Positions 1 through 10,941 of a DNA stretch of 38,160 bases are shown piece by piece (the first letter of the stretch is position 1; each line of letters starts with the position of its first letter). This DNA comes from Tepidicella baoligensis (GTDB lineage: Bacteria; Pseudomonadota; Gammaproteobacteria; Burkholderiales; Burkholderiaceae_C). A model generated the notes under the pieces. That model was not told the origin of the DNA, did no database searches, and saw only the letters and a list, made by a program, of their open reading frames with translations. The DNA lies in contig NZ_JACCDB010000003.1 of assembly GCF_013432195.1 (NCBI RefSeq), positions 255,001 through 293,160 on the forward strand, given 5' to 3'. A program made the translations under genes and the position numbers.

Positions 1-2828
<2,828 letters not shown>

Positions 2829-2978
2829 ATAATTTTGATCGCAAGATCACAGCGAGAATGCATACGAGCCGTATCCACTCGGCGAAGATGCTCCAAGCGC
2901 AATCAAAATCGATTTCGACTCTATGAATACGCCGCACTGAGTGCCCTATGGCAGAGTGCTCAGAGCGGCAACCCGTTA
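2829..2978 (+). other. 23S-5S internal transcribed spacer
   Basis: A spacer of about 150 nt with no tRNA gene. It holds an 8-bp inverted repeat (ATTTTGAT at 2832-2839 and ATCAAAAT at 2902-2909) enclosing 62 nt. A smaller hairpin (CTGAG...CTCAG with TGCC...GGCA inside, about 2937-2962) lies just before the 5S gene. Such stems are plausible rRNA processing structures, but this is inference from base pairing only. Confidence 0.7.
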
Positions 2979-3093
2979 TGCCTGACGACCATAGCAAGTT
3001 GGTCCCACTCCTTCCCATCCCGAACAGGACAGTGAAACGACTTCGCGCCGATGATAGTGCAGATCCCTGTGTGAAAGTAGGTCATCGTCAGGC
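2979..3093 (+). rRNA. rrf: 5S ribosomal RNA
   Basis: The gene begins TGCCTGACGACC and ends GTCATCGTCAGGC, so its two ends pair to form helix I. The interior carries the conserved CCCATCCCGAACAGGACAGTGAAACG loop region and the CGCCGATGATAGTG segment typical of proteobacterial 5S. The length of about 115 nt is normal. The ends are placed by pairing and could move by 1-2 nt. It follows the 23S gene in the usual rrn order. Confidence 0.96.
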
Positions 3094-3108
3094 TGTTATG
3101 TGCCGATA

Positions 3109-3149
3109 CCCCGGATCCCGTTCACAGCGGGTCCGGGGTTTTCGTTTTT
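3109..3149 (+). terminator. Rho-independent terminator of the rrn operon
   Basis: CCCCGGATCCCG (3109-3120) pairs with CGGGTCCGGGG (3128-3138), with a single bulged T and a 7-nt loop. A T-rich tract (TTTTCGTTTTT) follows to 3149. It lies 15 nt past the 5S gene and ends 13 nt before the next start codon, so the downstream gene presumably relies on read-through or a promoter overlapping this region. Confidence 0.9.
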
Positions 3150-3162
3150 CTGTGGTAATGAC

Positions 3163-4233
3163 ATGAACCGATCCTGGCCTCGCTATACCCGCGGCGCGCA
3201 GTTGCCAGCGCTGCTCGATGAACGCATCATGATCCTGGACGGGGCGATGGGAACCATGATCCAGCGTTTCAAGCTTGGGGAAGCGCAGTACCGTGGTGAT
3301 GGAATGGATTTGCCCCCTGCTCTGCAGGCGCGTTTGCGTGACCATCCCGGCGAGGTCAAGGGCAACAATGAATTGTTGAGCTTGAGTCGGCCTGACGTCA
3401 TCCGTCAAATCCATGAAGGCTATTTGGCGGCAGGGGCCGACATCATCGAAACCAATACCTTCGGTGCGACGACGATTGCACAGGACGATTACCGCATGGC
3501 GTCGTGGGTGCGTGAGATGAACGTTGCGTCGGCGCGCCTGGCCCGAGAAATGTGTGACCGTTTTTCGACCATCGACAAACCGCGTTTCGTCGCCGGAGCC
3601 TTGGGGCCAACTCCGAAAACCGCCAGCATCAGCCCGGATGTGAATGATCCTGGGGCGCGCAACGTGACGTTTGATCAGTTGGTCGCCGCTTACGAAGAAC
3701 AGGTGGAGGCACTGGTCGAGGGGGGGGTGGACCTGCTGCTGGTTGAAACCATTTTCGATACGCTCAATGCCAAGGCGGCGCTGTTTGCCATCGAGTCGTG
3801 CTTCGAACGCACCGGGGAATGCCTGCCGATCGTGGTCAGCGGGACAGTGACCGACGCTTCGGGGCGACTGCTCAGTGGGCAGACCGTCGGGGCTTTTTGG
3901 GCCAGTGTTCGTCACGTTCGCCCGTTGGCTGTGGGGTTGAATTGTGCGCTAGGGGCTGCGCTGATGAAGCCCTATGTGCAGGAGCTTTCGCGAATCGCAC
4001 AGGACACGTTCATTTCCTGCTATCCCAATGCCGGACTGCCGAATCCGATGAGTGAGACGGGTTTTGATGAAACACCGGCTGACACGTCTCGGCTGTTGCA
4101 CGAGTTTGCGGCGCAAGGGTTGGTCAATATCGTGGGGGGGTGTTGTGGCACGACGCCGGACCACATTGCGGCGATCGGGCGCTCTGTGCAAGGTGCTGAG
4201 CCGAGGCGAGGGCCGTTCAGGCATTATGTTTGA
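3163..4233 (+). CDS. metH: Homocysteine S-methyltransferase domain of split cobalamin-dependent methionine synthase (MetH1)
   Basis: A 356-aa cytoplasmic protein matching only the N-terminal Hcy-binding domain of MetH. That domain transfers the methyl group from methylcobalamin to homocysteine to make methionine. The N-terminal [12 protein letters not shown] block is present. The three zinc-binding cysteines are C261 (GLNCALG) and C327/C328 ([10 protein letters not shown]), spaced as in E. coli MetH (C247, C310, C311). The folate, cobalamin and reactivation domains are absent. Many Burkholderiales encode them as a separate gene, but that gene is not next door here. The ATG at 3163 is chosen because the upstream in-frame GTG/ATG codons lie in the 5S gene or the terminator hairpin; no strong ribosome site is visible. 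MetH function is secure for the domain; activity depends on a partner encoded elsewhere. Confidence 0.9.
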   Translation: MNRSWPRYTRGAQLPALLDERIMILDGAMGTMIQRFKLGEAQYRGDGMDLPPALQARLRDHPGEVKGNNELLSLSRPDVIRQIHEGYLAAGADIIETNTFGATTIAQDDYRMASWVREMNVASARLAREMCDRFSTIDKPRFVAGALGPTPKTASISPDVNDPGARNVTFDQLVAAYEEQVEALVEGGVDLLLVETIFDTLNAKAALFAIESCFERTGECLPIVVSGTVTDASGRLLSGQTVGAFWASVRHVRPLAVGLNCALGAALMKPYVQELSRIAQDTFISCYPNAGLPNPMSETGFDETPADTSRLLHEFAAQGLVNIVGGCCGTTPDHIAAIGRSVQGAEPRRGPFRHYV

Positions 4234-4344
4234 TCTGTGGCCGGTCCGTGAAATGGGGTCAACTCCGTGCAGTCAAGGACGTGGGCACTATACTGTGACC
4301 ACTGTGCAGCGCCATTGTCTGGGTTTGGGCATATCCTGGGTCCC

Positions 4345-5067
4345 ATGAATCTCGATCGCCTTCGTCTTGATGCTGTGCTCGCCTTGTTGGAGCGGGCCGG
4401 CCAGCCGTTGCCGGATCGAGCGTCCACTACAGAAGAGGATTTTGTCCAGATCCTGCTCGATGGTTTGTGCGAACTGTCCACCACGGATCCGATGACGGGG
4501 CTGTTGAACCGCCGGGCTTTTCTGTGGGTACTGGAGCAAGAGCTGGATCGGGTGGCCCGGGGCGGTGAACATGCCTTGCTGCTGGCAGTCGATATTGACC
4601 ATTTCAAATGTGTGAACGATACCTATGGACATCTGGTGGGTGACCAGGTGATCCGGGCCGTGGCCGAGGCTTTGAAGGGGTGTGTGCGGCCGATGGATAC
4701 CGTGGCTCGCATCGGCGGTGAGGAGTTCTGCATTGCCTGTCCCAGTTGCTCGCCGTCGTTCGCGCCGGTGGTCGCTGAACGGGTTCGGACGGCGGTTGCG
4801 GCGCGGCAGTTCGCGATCGAAGCCGGGCTGGAACTTTCGGTCACGGTGAGTTGTGGAGGTGCCTTTGCCACACCTTGGATTCGTGGCGCTGTCAATGACT
4901 GGCTGGAGCGGGCCGACCAGCAGCTTTACCGGGCCAAACGGGAAGGGCGCAACTGTGTGCGCCTTGAAGAGATGCTGAGTACCGACGTCAGCGCGGAAGA
5001 AAAAGGCCTGCTGCTTGGCCTCGGACAGACCGCGCCCCTTATGATCGAAAATCGCAAAAATGCTTGA
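4345..5067 (+). CDS. GGDEF-domain diguanylate cyclase
   Basis: A soluble protein of about 240 aa with a short, probably helical N-terminus (about 70 residues) and a C-terminal GGDEF domain. That domain makes cyclic di-GMP from two GTP. The active-site motif is GGEEF (residues 124-128), a functional variant. An RPMD inhibitory I-site sits five residues before it, so product feedback is likely. The domain opens with the conserved DPMTGLLNRRAF, followed by VDIDHFKCVND. No membrane segment or known sensor domain is seen. The ATG at 4345 is preferred: an in-frame GTG at 4267 lies upstream of a TATACT -10-like element (4289-4294). The gene is followed after 18 nt by the MinD-like ATPase, so the two are probably co-transcribed. 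Which process it controls cannot be read from the sequence. Confidence 0.88.
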   Translation: MNLDRLRLDAVLALLERAGQPLPDRASTTEEDFVQILLDGLCELSTTDPMTGLLNRRAFLWVLEQELDRVARGGEHALLLAVDIDHFKCVNDTYGHLVGDQVIRAVAEALKGCVRPMDTVARIGGEEFCIACPSCSPSFAPVVAERVRTAVAARQFAIEAGLELSVTVSCGGAFATPWIRGAVNDWLERADQQLYRAKREGRNCVRLEEMLSTDVSAEEKGLLLGLGQTAPLMIENRKNA

Positions 5068-5085
5068 TGCGCAAGGACTGTTTCG

Positions 5086-5952
5086 ATGACCGTTGACCGT
5101 CCCGAATCCGTGACCTACCCCACTGATGAGGGGGTGTTGCTGCGGCCGGCCAAGGGCAAGGTGATTGCCGTGACCAGTGGCAAAGGGGGGGTCGGGAAAA
5201 CCTTTGTTTCGGCCAATCTCGCTGCGGCACTGACACGACGCGGGCTCAAGGTCCTGGTGCTGGATGCTGACTTGGGTTTGGCGAATCTCGATGTCGTGCT
5301 CAACTTGTATCCGAAGTTGACTTTGCACGATGTGTTCACCGGCAAGGCCACCCTGGACGATGCGATTCTCAAGGCGCCAGGTGGATTTTCGGTGATCCTC
5401 GCCGGTTCTGGCATGGTGGAGTATTCGCGGCTGACGCCTGAGGTGCGTGAAGACTTCCTCGCGCTGATGACCGAAGTGGTGCCCAGGTACGATGTGGTGC
5501 TGCTCGACACCGGCGCAGGCATTTCAGATGTGGTCTTGTTTGCCTTGTCCCTGGCCTCGGAGGTGCTGCTGGTGGCGACACCTGAGCCCACCTCGCTGAC
5601 GGATGCCTACGCCACCATCAAGGTGTTGGCCAAGCAGCAACGGCGCCAGCGCATCCGTATCCTGGTCAACCAAGCGTCCCGTCCAGGTGACGGCAAGGCC
5701 ATTACCACGCAGCTACAGACGGTGCTGAACCGGTTTGTCGGGACGAGTCAGAAAATGCCGACTGGGGAGGCACTGCCGGGGATACGCTTGGTGCATGTCG
5801 GGGATATTCCGGCGGATGCTGCGGTGAAAGAGGCGGTGATGCGGCGGCAACTGTTGCTGACTCAGACACCAGGCTCGCCGGCCGCTCTGGCTGTGACTCA
5901 GATCGCGGGGCGCTTGGTCGAAACGGTCATCCGCCCTGATGGGCACACCTGA
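5086..5952 (+). CDS. MinD/FlhG (FleN, YlxH)-family ParA-like ATPase
   Basis: A 288-aa P-loop ATPase of the deviant Walker A (MinD/ParA) class. KGGVGKT lies at residues 33-39, followed by VLDADLGLANLD (switch region) and VVLLDTGAGISD (Walker B). Proteins of this family dimerise on ATP and place or count cell structures: MinD the division site, FlhG/FleN the flagella. Length and the SGKGGVGKT...DADLGLAN layout fit the FlhG/YlxH branch better than true MinD. There is no obvious C-terminal amphipathic membrane-targeting helix. No flhF, fliA or minC/E lies nearby, so the exact role is open. It starts 18 nt after the GGDEF gene with AAGGA upstream, suggesting an operon and a possible link to motility or surface behaviour (inference). 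Confidence 0.85.
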   Translation: MTVDRPESVTYPTDEGVLLRPAKGKVIAVTSGKGGVGKTFVSANLAAALTRRGLKVLVLDADLGLANLDVVLNLYPKLTLHDVFTGKATLDDAILKAPGGFSVILAGSGMVEYSRLTPEVREDFLALMTEVVPRYDVVLLDTGAGISDVVLFALSLASEVLLVATPEPTSLTDAYATIKVLAKQQRRQRIRILVNQASRPGDGKAITTQLQTVLNRFVGTSQKMPTGEALPGIRLVHVGDIPADAAVKEAVMRRQLLLTQTPGSPAALAVTQIAGRLVETVIRPDGHT

Positions 5953-5979
5953 AGACGATGGGGGCGCGGCTGACGGCTG

Positions 5980-7644
5980 TCAGGAAGAGGACTGCGCCGC
6001 CCGTTGCCGCAGAACGAAGCGTTGCAGCTTGCCGGTTTCGGTCCGGGGCAGGGCCGGTAGGAATTCGATTTCGCGGGGGTATTTGTACGGGGCCAATATG
6101 TGCTTGACGTGATCTTGCAGCGCCTTGACGAGTTGGGCGTCGCCAGTGTGGCCGGGCTTGAGCACGCAGTAGGCCTTGATGATCATGCCTCGTTCGGGGT
6201 CGGGCTTGCCCACCACCCCGCATTCCGCGACTGCCGGGTGTTTGAGCAGGGCATCTTCGACTTCCGGTCCGCCGACGTTGTAGCCAGCGGTGATGATCAT
6301 GTCGTCGGTGCGGGCCTGGTAGAAAAAGTAGCCATCCGCATCCTGGACGAAAGCATCGCCCGGATGGTTCCATCCTTGGCGGACGTATTGGGTTTGCCGG
6401 GCATCGTCCATGTAGCGGCAACCGGTGGGGCCGATGACGGCCAGTTTGCCGACGGTGCCTCGTGGGACTTCCCGACCTTCTTCGTCCACCACCTTGGCCT
6501 GATAGCCCGGGACCACTTTGCCGATGGCACCGCGGCGCACATCGGGGCTAGCCGAGGAAATGAAGATGTGAAACATCTCGGTCGCGCCAATGCCGTCGAT
6601 GATCTCGATGCCGGTGGCGTCTTTCCAGAGTTGGCGCGTGGCATCGGGCAGGCTTTCGCCGGCGCTGACACTCTTGCACAGACTCGGCAGGCCATGTTGC
6701 TTGGCAAAGGGGGCCATTTGCCGATAGAAGGTGGGGGCGGTATAGCAGACGGTGACGCCTACGCGTGCCATGGTTTGCACCATGACTTCGGGCGTGTAGG
6801 GGACGCTGGGGAAATAGACGGAGGCGCCGGCCCACAGGGTGAAGATGAGCAGACCGCCGAGTCCGAAGGTGAAGGCCAGAGGTGGTGAGCCGGCGACGAT
6901 GTCGCTGCTTCGCAGCTTCAGCACGTGCCGGGGCCAGGTTTCGCAAGAGGCGAGCACGTCGAGGTGGGTGTGCACGGCGGCTTTGGGTTTGCCGGTGGTG
7001 CCAGAGGTGAAGGCCAGCAACGCGATGTCGGTGGCTGCCGTGGGGCATGCCTGGAACGGGGCGGTGTAGGTGCTGGCCAGTACGTCGAGACTGGCGTGCG
7101 GATGGGGCGCAGGGGTGTCATGGGTATGGAAGACGGTCACAGGCAATGGGCAGCCGGATTCAGCGATCGCGCGGTCCAGCTCGTCGAGCAGGTGGGCATC
7201 GCACAGAGCCAGGCTGGGCTGGGCTTTGGCCATGATCTCGCCGAGTTCCTTCGCCCGCAGCAGCGGCATGGTGGCCACGGCGATCAGACCGGCTTTGACC
7301 ACAGCCAGCCAAGTGAGTGCCATGGTGATGGAGTTGCCGCCGCGCAGCAACACCCGGTTGCCGGGCTGCAGACGGTAATGCTGGGTGAGTACGTGGGCGA
7401 TGCGGTCCACTTCGACCAAAGCTTGCTCGTAGGTAAGGGTGCGTTCGTCGCTGCGCAGCATGGGTTGTGCCCCCCAGCCTTTGTGATGGACCGCTTCATC
7501 CAGCAGGCGCTCCACGAGGTTGAGTTGCGGCGGGAACTGCAGCTCGGGCAGGTCGTAGACCAGTTGCGGCCACTGCTCCTGTGGGGGCAGGCGGTCATGC
7601 ACATAGCGGTCGGTCTGGGCGCTGGGGGCGGAGGCGACGGACAT
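5980..7644 (-). CDS. Benzoate/2-aminobenzoate-type CoA ligase (AMP-forming)
   Basis: A protein of about 554 aa of the acyl-adenylate-forming superfamily, closest in layout to benzoate-CoA and 2-aminobenzoate-CoA ligases. It joins a carboxylic acid to CoA with ATP. The P-loop is AFTSGTTGKPK, motif A5 is DGIGATEMFHIF, the hinge region is YQARTDDMIITAGYNVGG, and the catalytic lysine sits in PRTETGKLQRF near the C-terminus. The ATG at 7644 is preferred over the ATG at 7659 because GGAG lies 6 nt before it. It is last of four genes (MarR, crotonase, acyl-CoA dehydrogenase, ligase) with very short gaps and is convergent with the MinD-like gene. The substrate is inferred to be an aromatic or cyclic acid; specificity cannot be assigned without structure or assay. 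Confidence 0.87.
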   Translation of the reverse strand: MSVASAPSAQTDRYVHDRLPPQEQWPQLVYDLPELQFPPQLNLVERLLDEAVHHKGWGAQPMLRSDERTLTYEQALVEVDRIAHVLTQHYRLQPGNRVLLRGGNSITMALTWLAVVKAGLIAVATMPLLRAKELGEIMAKAQPSLALCDAHLLDELDRAIAESGCPLPVTVFHTHDTPAPHPHASLDVLASTYTAPFQACPTAATDIALLAFTSGTTGKPKAAVHTHLDVLASCETWPRHVLKLRSSDIVAGSPPLAFTFGLGGLLIFTLWAGASVYFPSVPYTPEVMVQTMARVGVTVCYTAPTFYRQMAPFAKQHGLPSLCKSVSAGESLPDATRQLWKDATGIEIIDGIGATEMFHIFISSASPDVRRGAIGKVVPGYQAKVVDEEGREVPRGTVGKLAVIGPTGCRYMDDARQTQYVRQGWNHPGDAFVQDADGYFFYQARTDDMIITAGYNVGGPEVEDALLKHPAVAECGVVGKPDPERGMIIKAYCVLKPGHTGDAQLVKALQDHVKHILAPYKYPREIEFLPALPRTETGKLQRFVLRQRAAQSSS

Positions 7645-7665
7645 GGTGGACTCCAGCATAAGGAC

Positions 7666-8880
7666 TCAGGGTTTCAGGATCGCCTTGCCGAGAATGAGCA
7701 GCTGCACCTCGGTGGCGCCTTCGTAGATGCGCAGGGATCGGATGTCTCGGTAGAGGCTTTCCACCTTTTGGCCGACGCGTACGCCCAAACCGCCGTGCAA
7801 TTGCAAAGCCATGTCGATGACGCGCTGGGCGTTTTCGGTGGCGGTCATTTTGGCCATGGCGGCAGCGGCTGTGTAGGCGCGTGGCAAGGGCTGGTCGGCG
7901 GGTGCCGTGTCACGCATCCAGGCGGCACGGTAGGTCAGCAGCGCTGCGGCGTCAATGAGTGCACTCATTTCGCCGAGACGGGCCTGAGTGAGTTGGAAGT
8001 CGGCCAGGGTCTGGCCGAACATGCGACGTTGTCGGGCATGGGTGACGGCTTCGGCGAGGGCTCGCCGCGCCATGCCCAGGGCCGCAGCGGCGACGGACGC
8101 GCGAAAGATGTCGAGGGTCTGCATGGCGAGTTTGAAGCCGCCGTGCAAGGGACCGAGCAGGCTGTGGGCCGGCAGATGGCAGGCGTTGAAGCGTAGGGTG
8201 GCCAGGGGGTGCGGCGCCATGAGTTCGATGTGGTCGCTGCTGTCCAGCCCTGGGGTGGGGGCTGGGACGATGAATGCGCTGATGCCCCGGGCGCCAGCGT
8301 CGGGGTCGGTCTTGGCGAAAGTGACGTAAAAGTCCGCGAGGCCGCCGTTGCTGATCCAGGTTTTGGTGCCGTCGAGTCGCCAGTCGTCATCGATTCGGGT
8401 GGCGCGGGTGCGCATGGCGGCGACGTCGGAGCCGGCATCCGGTTCGCTCAGGGCAAAGGCAGCGATCTGTTCGCCACGGGCCACCGCCGGCAGATGAGCG
8501 GCCCGCTGCGCGGGGGTGCCGGCCAGGGTGATGGCGCCCGAGCCGAGCCCTTGCATGGCGAAGGCGAAATCGGCAAGCGGCGAGTAGAAAGCCAAGGTTT
8601 CACGCAACAGGACGAGGGCGCGCGAGTCCAATCGCGGCAGGGCGCCGCCGTGTTCCGCGGGGACGCAGTAGCGCAGCCAGCCCGCAGTACCGAGCCGACG
8701 TACCCAGTCGCGGCAGGCGGCACGGTCGTCGCGCTCGTCCACGGTTTGTTCGCCGGCCCAGGTGGCCAGGGCGGGAGCGAGCTGGCGATGGGGGGCGTCG
8801 AAAAAGGGGAGATCCAGATGCGCCAGGGACGGCGCGATCTCGATCGGCACAGGAGGGTGGGGGTTCTCAAAAGCAACCAC
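7666..8880 (-). CDS. Acyl-CoA dehydrogenase
   Basis: A 404-aa flavoprotein that introduces a 2,3-double bond into an acyl-CoA, passing electrons to ETF. Family blocks are present in order: [12 protein letters not shown] (FAD/substrate), [30 protein letters not shown], and the catalytic-base segment [11 protein letters not shown] near the C-terminus with its glutamate intact. Length is normal. The start is a GTG at 8880, supported by AAGGAG at 8890-8895 with 9-nt spacing. It lies 4 nt after the stop of the crotonase gene and 21 nt before the ligase. Its partners suggest a substrate generated by the neighbouring CoA ligase rather than common fatty acids (inference). Confidence 0.9.
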   Translation of the reverse strand: MVAFENPHPPVPIEIAPSLAHLDLPFFDAPHRQLAPALATWAGEQTVDERDDRAACRDWVRRLGTAGWLRYCVPAEHGGALPRLDSRALVLLRETLAFYSPLADFAFAMQGLGSGAITLAGTPAQRAAHLPAVARGEQIAAFALSEPDAGSDVAAMRTRATRIDDDWRLDGTKTWISNGGLADFYVTFAKTDPDAGARGISAFIVPAPTPGLDSSDHIELMAPHPLATLRFNACHLPAHSLLGPLHGGFKLAMQTLDIFRASVAAAALGMARRALAEAVTHARQRRMFGQTLADFQLTQARLGEMSALIDAAALLTYRAAWMRDTAPADQPLPRAYTAAAAMAKMTATENAQRVIDMALQLHGGLGVRVGQKVESLYRDIRSLRIYEGATEVQLLILGKAILKP

Positions 8881-8884
8881 GGGC

Positions 8885-9739
8885 TCAGTCTCCTTCGAAC
8901 ACCGGGCGCTGCTTGGAGGCGAAGGCCTCGAAGGCGCGGCGGAAGTCCTGCGTCTGCATGCAGATGGACTGGGCCTGGGCTTCGGCCTCGATGGCTTGGT
9001 CGATGGTCATGCTCCATTCTTGGTGCAGCATGGTTTTGGTCATGCCGTGAGCGAAGGTGGGGCCATGGGCCAGTTCGGTGGCCAGTGTGCGGGCGGCGTC
9101 GTGCAGCGCTTCGGGTTCGTGGAGGTCGTTGAAAAAGCCCCAGTTCAGACCCTCCTGGGCGGTCATGGCGCGACCGGTGAACAGCAGTTCGCTGGCCCGC
9201 CCCTGCCCGATGACGCGTGGCAGCAGTGCACAGGCGCCCATATCGGCACCGGCAAGCCCGACGCGGGTGAACAGGAAAGCGGTCTTGCTGCGAGCGGTGC
9301 CCAAGCGCAAGTCGCTGGCCAGCGCCAGCATGGCGCCGGCACCGGCGCAGACGCCGTCAATCGCTGCGATCACGGGCTGCGGACAGGTCCGCATGGCTTT
9401 GACCACGTCGCCGGTCATACGGGTGAAGGCGAGCAACTCGGGCATGCTCATGCGGGTCAGCGGGCCGATGATCTCGTGCACATCGCCACCCGAGCAGAAA
9501 TTGTCGCCCGCTCCGCACAGCACCACGGCACGGATATCGGTCGCATACGGCAGGGCGCGGAACCAGTCCCGCAGTTCGCCATAGGAGTCGAAGGTCAAGG
9601 GGTTCTTGCGCTCGGGGCGGTTCAGGGTGACGGTGGCGATGCCAGCCTCCACCTCGCACAGGAAGTGTCGCGTGGTCTGGGGGGCCAGTGCCCGGAATTG
9701 GGGGCGCATCGGGTTGTGGTCGGGGATGGGGTGTTTCAT
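8885..9739 (-). CDS. Enoyl-CoA hydratase/isomerase (crotonase) family protein
   Basis: A 284-aa crotonase-fold protein. The CoA-binding and oxyanion-hole segments are visible ([13 protein letters not shown] at 78-90; [13 protein letters not shown] at 128-140). The two glutamates used by classical hydratases are replaced, with M137 and R159 at the aligned positions. An aspartate, D166 in GLAGADMGA, aligns with the catalytic Asp of PaaG/dienoyl-CoA isomerase-type members. It may therefore act as an isomerase, ring-opening enzyme or other crotonase rather than a simple hydratase (inference from alignment by eye). Its ATG overlaps the MarR stop (ATGA), showing translational coupling. Related proteins occur in aerobic 2-aminobenzoyl-CoA/salicylyl-CoA clusters beside the same partners. 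Confidence 0.85.
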   Translation of the reverse strand: MKHPIPDHNPMRPQFRALAPQTTRHFLCEVEAGIATVTLNRPERKNPLTFDSYGELRDWFRALPYATDIRAVVLCGAGDNFCSGGDVHEIIGPLTRMSMPELLAFTRMTGDVVKAMRTCPQPVIAAIDGVCAGAGAMLALASDLRLGTARSKTAFLFTRVGLAGADMGACALLPRVIGQGRASELLFTGRAMTAQEGLNWGFFNDLHEPEALHDAARTLATELAHGPTFAHGMTKTMLHQEWSMTIDQAIEAEAQAQSICMQTQDFRRAFEAFASKQRPVFEGD

Positions 9740-10218
9740 GGGATGGGCCTCAAATGGGCTTTGACTTTGCCCAGCAAGCGGTAGAGCTGGGCCGTATCGC
9801 GCTCGTTCAGGTGGCCGAAGGCGTTGACGATCCAGGCCTCATGGTGCTGGGCCATTTCGGCGAAGGCGGCATGACCCGCAGGGGTGAGTCGGACCCGGAA
9901 AGCTCGGCGGTCCTCCTCCACCTCCACCCGCTCGACCAAGCCCTCGGCCACCAGTTGATCGGTGATGCCGGTGACGTTTCCGCCCGTGACCATGAGGCGG
10001 GCCGAGAGCTCCTTCATCTTGAGGCCTTCGGGGTGCCGCTCGAGTTGGGCCATGAGGTCGAAACGGGGCAAGGTGGTGCCGAACCGTTCCCTCAGTCCGC
10101 TACGGATGCGTTTTTCGATGAGCTGGGTGCAGGTGAGCAGCCGTAGCCACAGACGTAAAGCCTCCGGGTGCTCGCTGTGCAGACGAGCTTCGAGGTCGAG
10201 AAGAGGGGTGTCGGACAT
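9736..10218 (-). CDS. MarR-family transcriptional regulator
   Basis: A 160-aa winged-helix regulator. The DNA-binding part is seen as [20 protein letters not shown] (helix-turn-helix) followed by [19 protein letters not shown], the DxR wing of MarR proteins. Flanking helices at both ends would form the dimer interface and ligand pocket. It is the first gene of the operon and overlaps the crotonase gene by 4 nt, so it very likely controls its own operon in response to the acid or its CoA thioester. Regulators of aromatic acyl-CoA clusters often behave this way. An AT-rich dyad upstream (10303-10310) is a candidate operator. Confidence 0.9.
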   Translation of the reverse strand: MSDTPLLDLEARLHSEHPEALRLWLRLLTCTQLIEKRIRSGLRERFGTTLPRFDLMAQLERHPEGLKMKELSARLMVTGGNVTGITDQLVAEGLVERVEVEEDRRAFRVRLTPAGHAAFAEMAQHHEAWIVNAFGHLNERDTAQLYRLLGKVKAHLRPIP

Positions 10219-10294
10219 TGTGGTTATGAGATCGGGACGGATCCTGGGTGGGCTGGATACACGGGCAGTAGGGCCGAGTGATGCGCGGATACTT

Positions 10295-10315
10295 TGGTTT
10301 AGGTTTAAACAAATT
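10295..10315. promoter_or_regulatory. AT-rich element with GTTTAAAC dyad, candidate MarR operator
   Basis: In the 230-nt divergent region between marR and the DUF1840 gene, an AT-rich island stands out from GC-rich surroundings. It contains the perfect 8-bp palindrome GTTTAAAC (10303-10310) and a repeated GGTTTA. It lies about 85-90 nt upstream of the MarR start. Its role as an operator or promoter is a guess from position and symmetry only. Confidence 0.3.
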
Positions 10316-10352
10316 GTGGCCTCGTTGTGCCTGGATGGGGAGGGGGAATACC

Positions 10353-10366
10353 CTGATCTGGATCAA
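10353..10366. promoter_or_regulatory. FNR-like binding site
   Basis: CTGATCTGGATCAA matches the FNR/ANR consensus TTGAT-N4-ATCAA at 9 of 10 conserved positions. It lies 82 nt before the DUF1840 start and about 135 nt before the divergent marR start, so it could serve either. No FNR gene is in the window: the Crp-family protein at 20641 has a single cysteine and lacks the FNR recognition-helix pattern. Confidence 0.5.
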
Positions 10367-10448
10367 AGAGTGTGCGCAGCGGCTGTCCTGGCTCGGCGGC
10401 CGATGCCAAAATGGTGGCACTGATCGACCGCGACACAAGGAGAACACA

Positions 10449-10772
10449 ATGGTGTACCGATTCAAGACCAAGGCCACGGGCGATGTGGTGATGCTGGAAC
10501 AAAACGGCAAGCAGTTGTTGGAAATCCTGGGTAAGGATCCCAACGGACCAGGCATTTTGCTGGTGGAGCAGATGCCGGCTGCGATCGAGGCGATTCGCGC
10601 CGCGGTCTTGAAGGAGGAGGCCGATTTCGAACGCCGCAAGCAGGAGGCGATCGAGAAGGGTGAATACGTGCCTGACCCGGAGCGGGTGAGTCTGAGAACC
10701 CGCGTGGCGCCCTTTCTGGAGATGCTGGAGCACTGTCAGCGTGAGAACGCCGAGGTGGTCTGGGGCGTTTGA
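10449..10772 (+). CDS. DUF1840 family protein
   Basis: A 107-aa protein starting MVYRFKTKATGDVVMLE, matching DUF1840, a small soluble family found mainly in betaproteobacteria and without a known function. The N-terminal half resembles the family core (FKTKATGDVVMLEQNGKQLL, ending in LLVEQMPAAIEAI). The C-terminal half is charged and helical. The ATG at 10449 is chosen because AAGGAG lies 6 nt before it; in-frame codons further upstream have no ribosome site and sit beyond the FNR-like box. It stands alone on the plus strand, divergent from the marR operon. No catalytic motif or membrane segment is visible. Confidence 0.85.
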   Translation: MVYRFKTKATGDVVMLEQNGKQLLEILGKDPNGPGILLVEQMPAAIEAIRAAVLKEEADFERRKQEAIEKGEYVPDPERVSLRTRVAPFLEMLEHCQRENAEVVWGV

Positions 10773-10884
10773 GCTGACGGCCGATCAGGGGCCGGACGCT
10801 GTCAGCGGCGTCAACCGGCCATGCCCGCCGGATCCTTGCCGACCGCTCGGTGACCGGATCGGCGAGGCAAATGTGTGGGGGCAT

Positions 10885-10920
10885 GAAACGACAAAGCCCC
10901 CTGCCGCAGGACAAGGGGCT
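10885..10920 (-). terminator. Rho-independent terminator after the Bug-type receptor gene
   Basis: Read on the minus strand, AGCCCCTTGTC pairs with GGCAGGGGGCT (11 bp including G-T pairs) around a CTGC loop. TTTGTCGTTT follows. It lies 21 nt beyond the receptor stop codon and closes the long minus-strand transport operon. Confidence 0.8.
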
Positions 10921-10941
10921 CCCATGCCAGGGCCGGTCAGG

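Noticed and set aside
2829-2978. Possible tRNA in the 23S-5S spacer
   Set aside because: No cloverleaf or CCA-ready acceptor stem is visible; the spacer is too short and irregular.
6925-8196. 423-codon plus-strand open frame opposite the CoA ligase and acyl-CoA dehydrogenase
   Set aside because: It spans two real minus-strand genes and shows low-complexity glycine and histidine composition.
10773-10884. Terminator for the DUF1840 gene formed by GCTGAC...GTCAGC
   Set aside because: The arms pair weakly and no T-tract follows on the plus strand.
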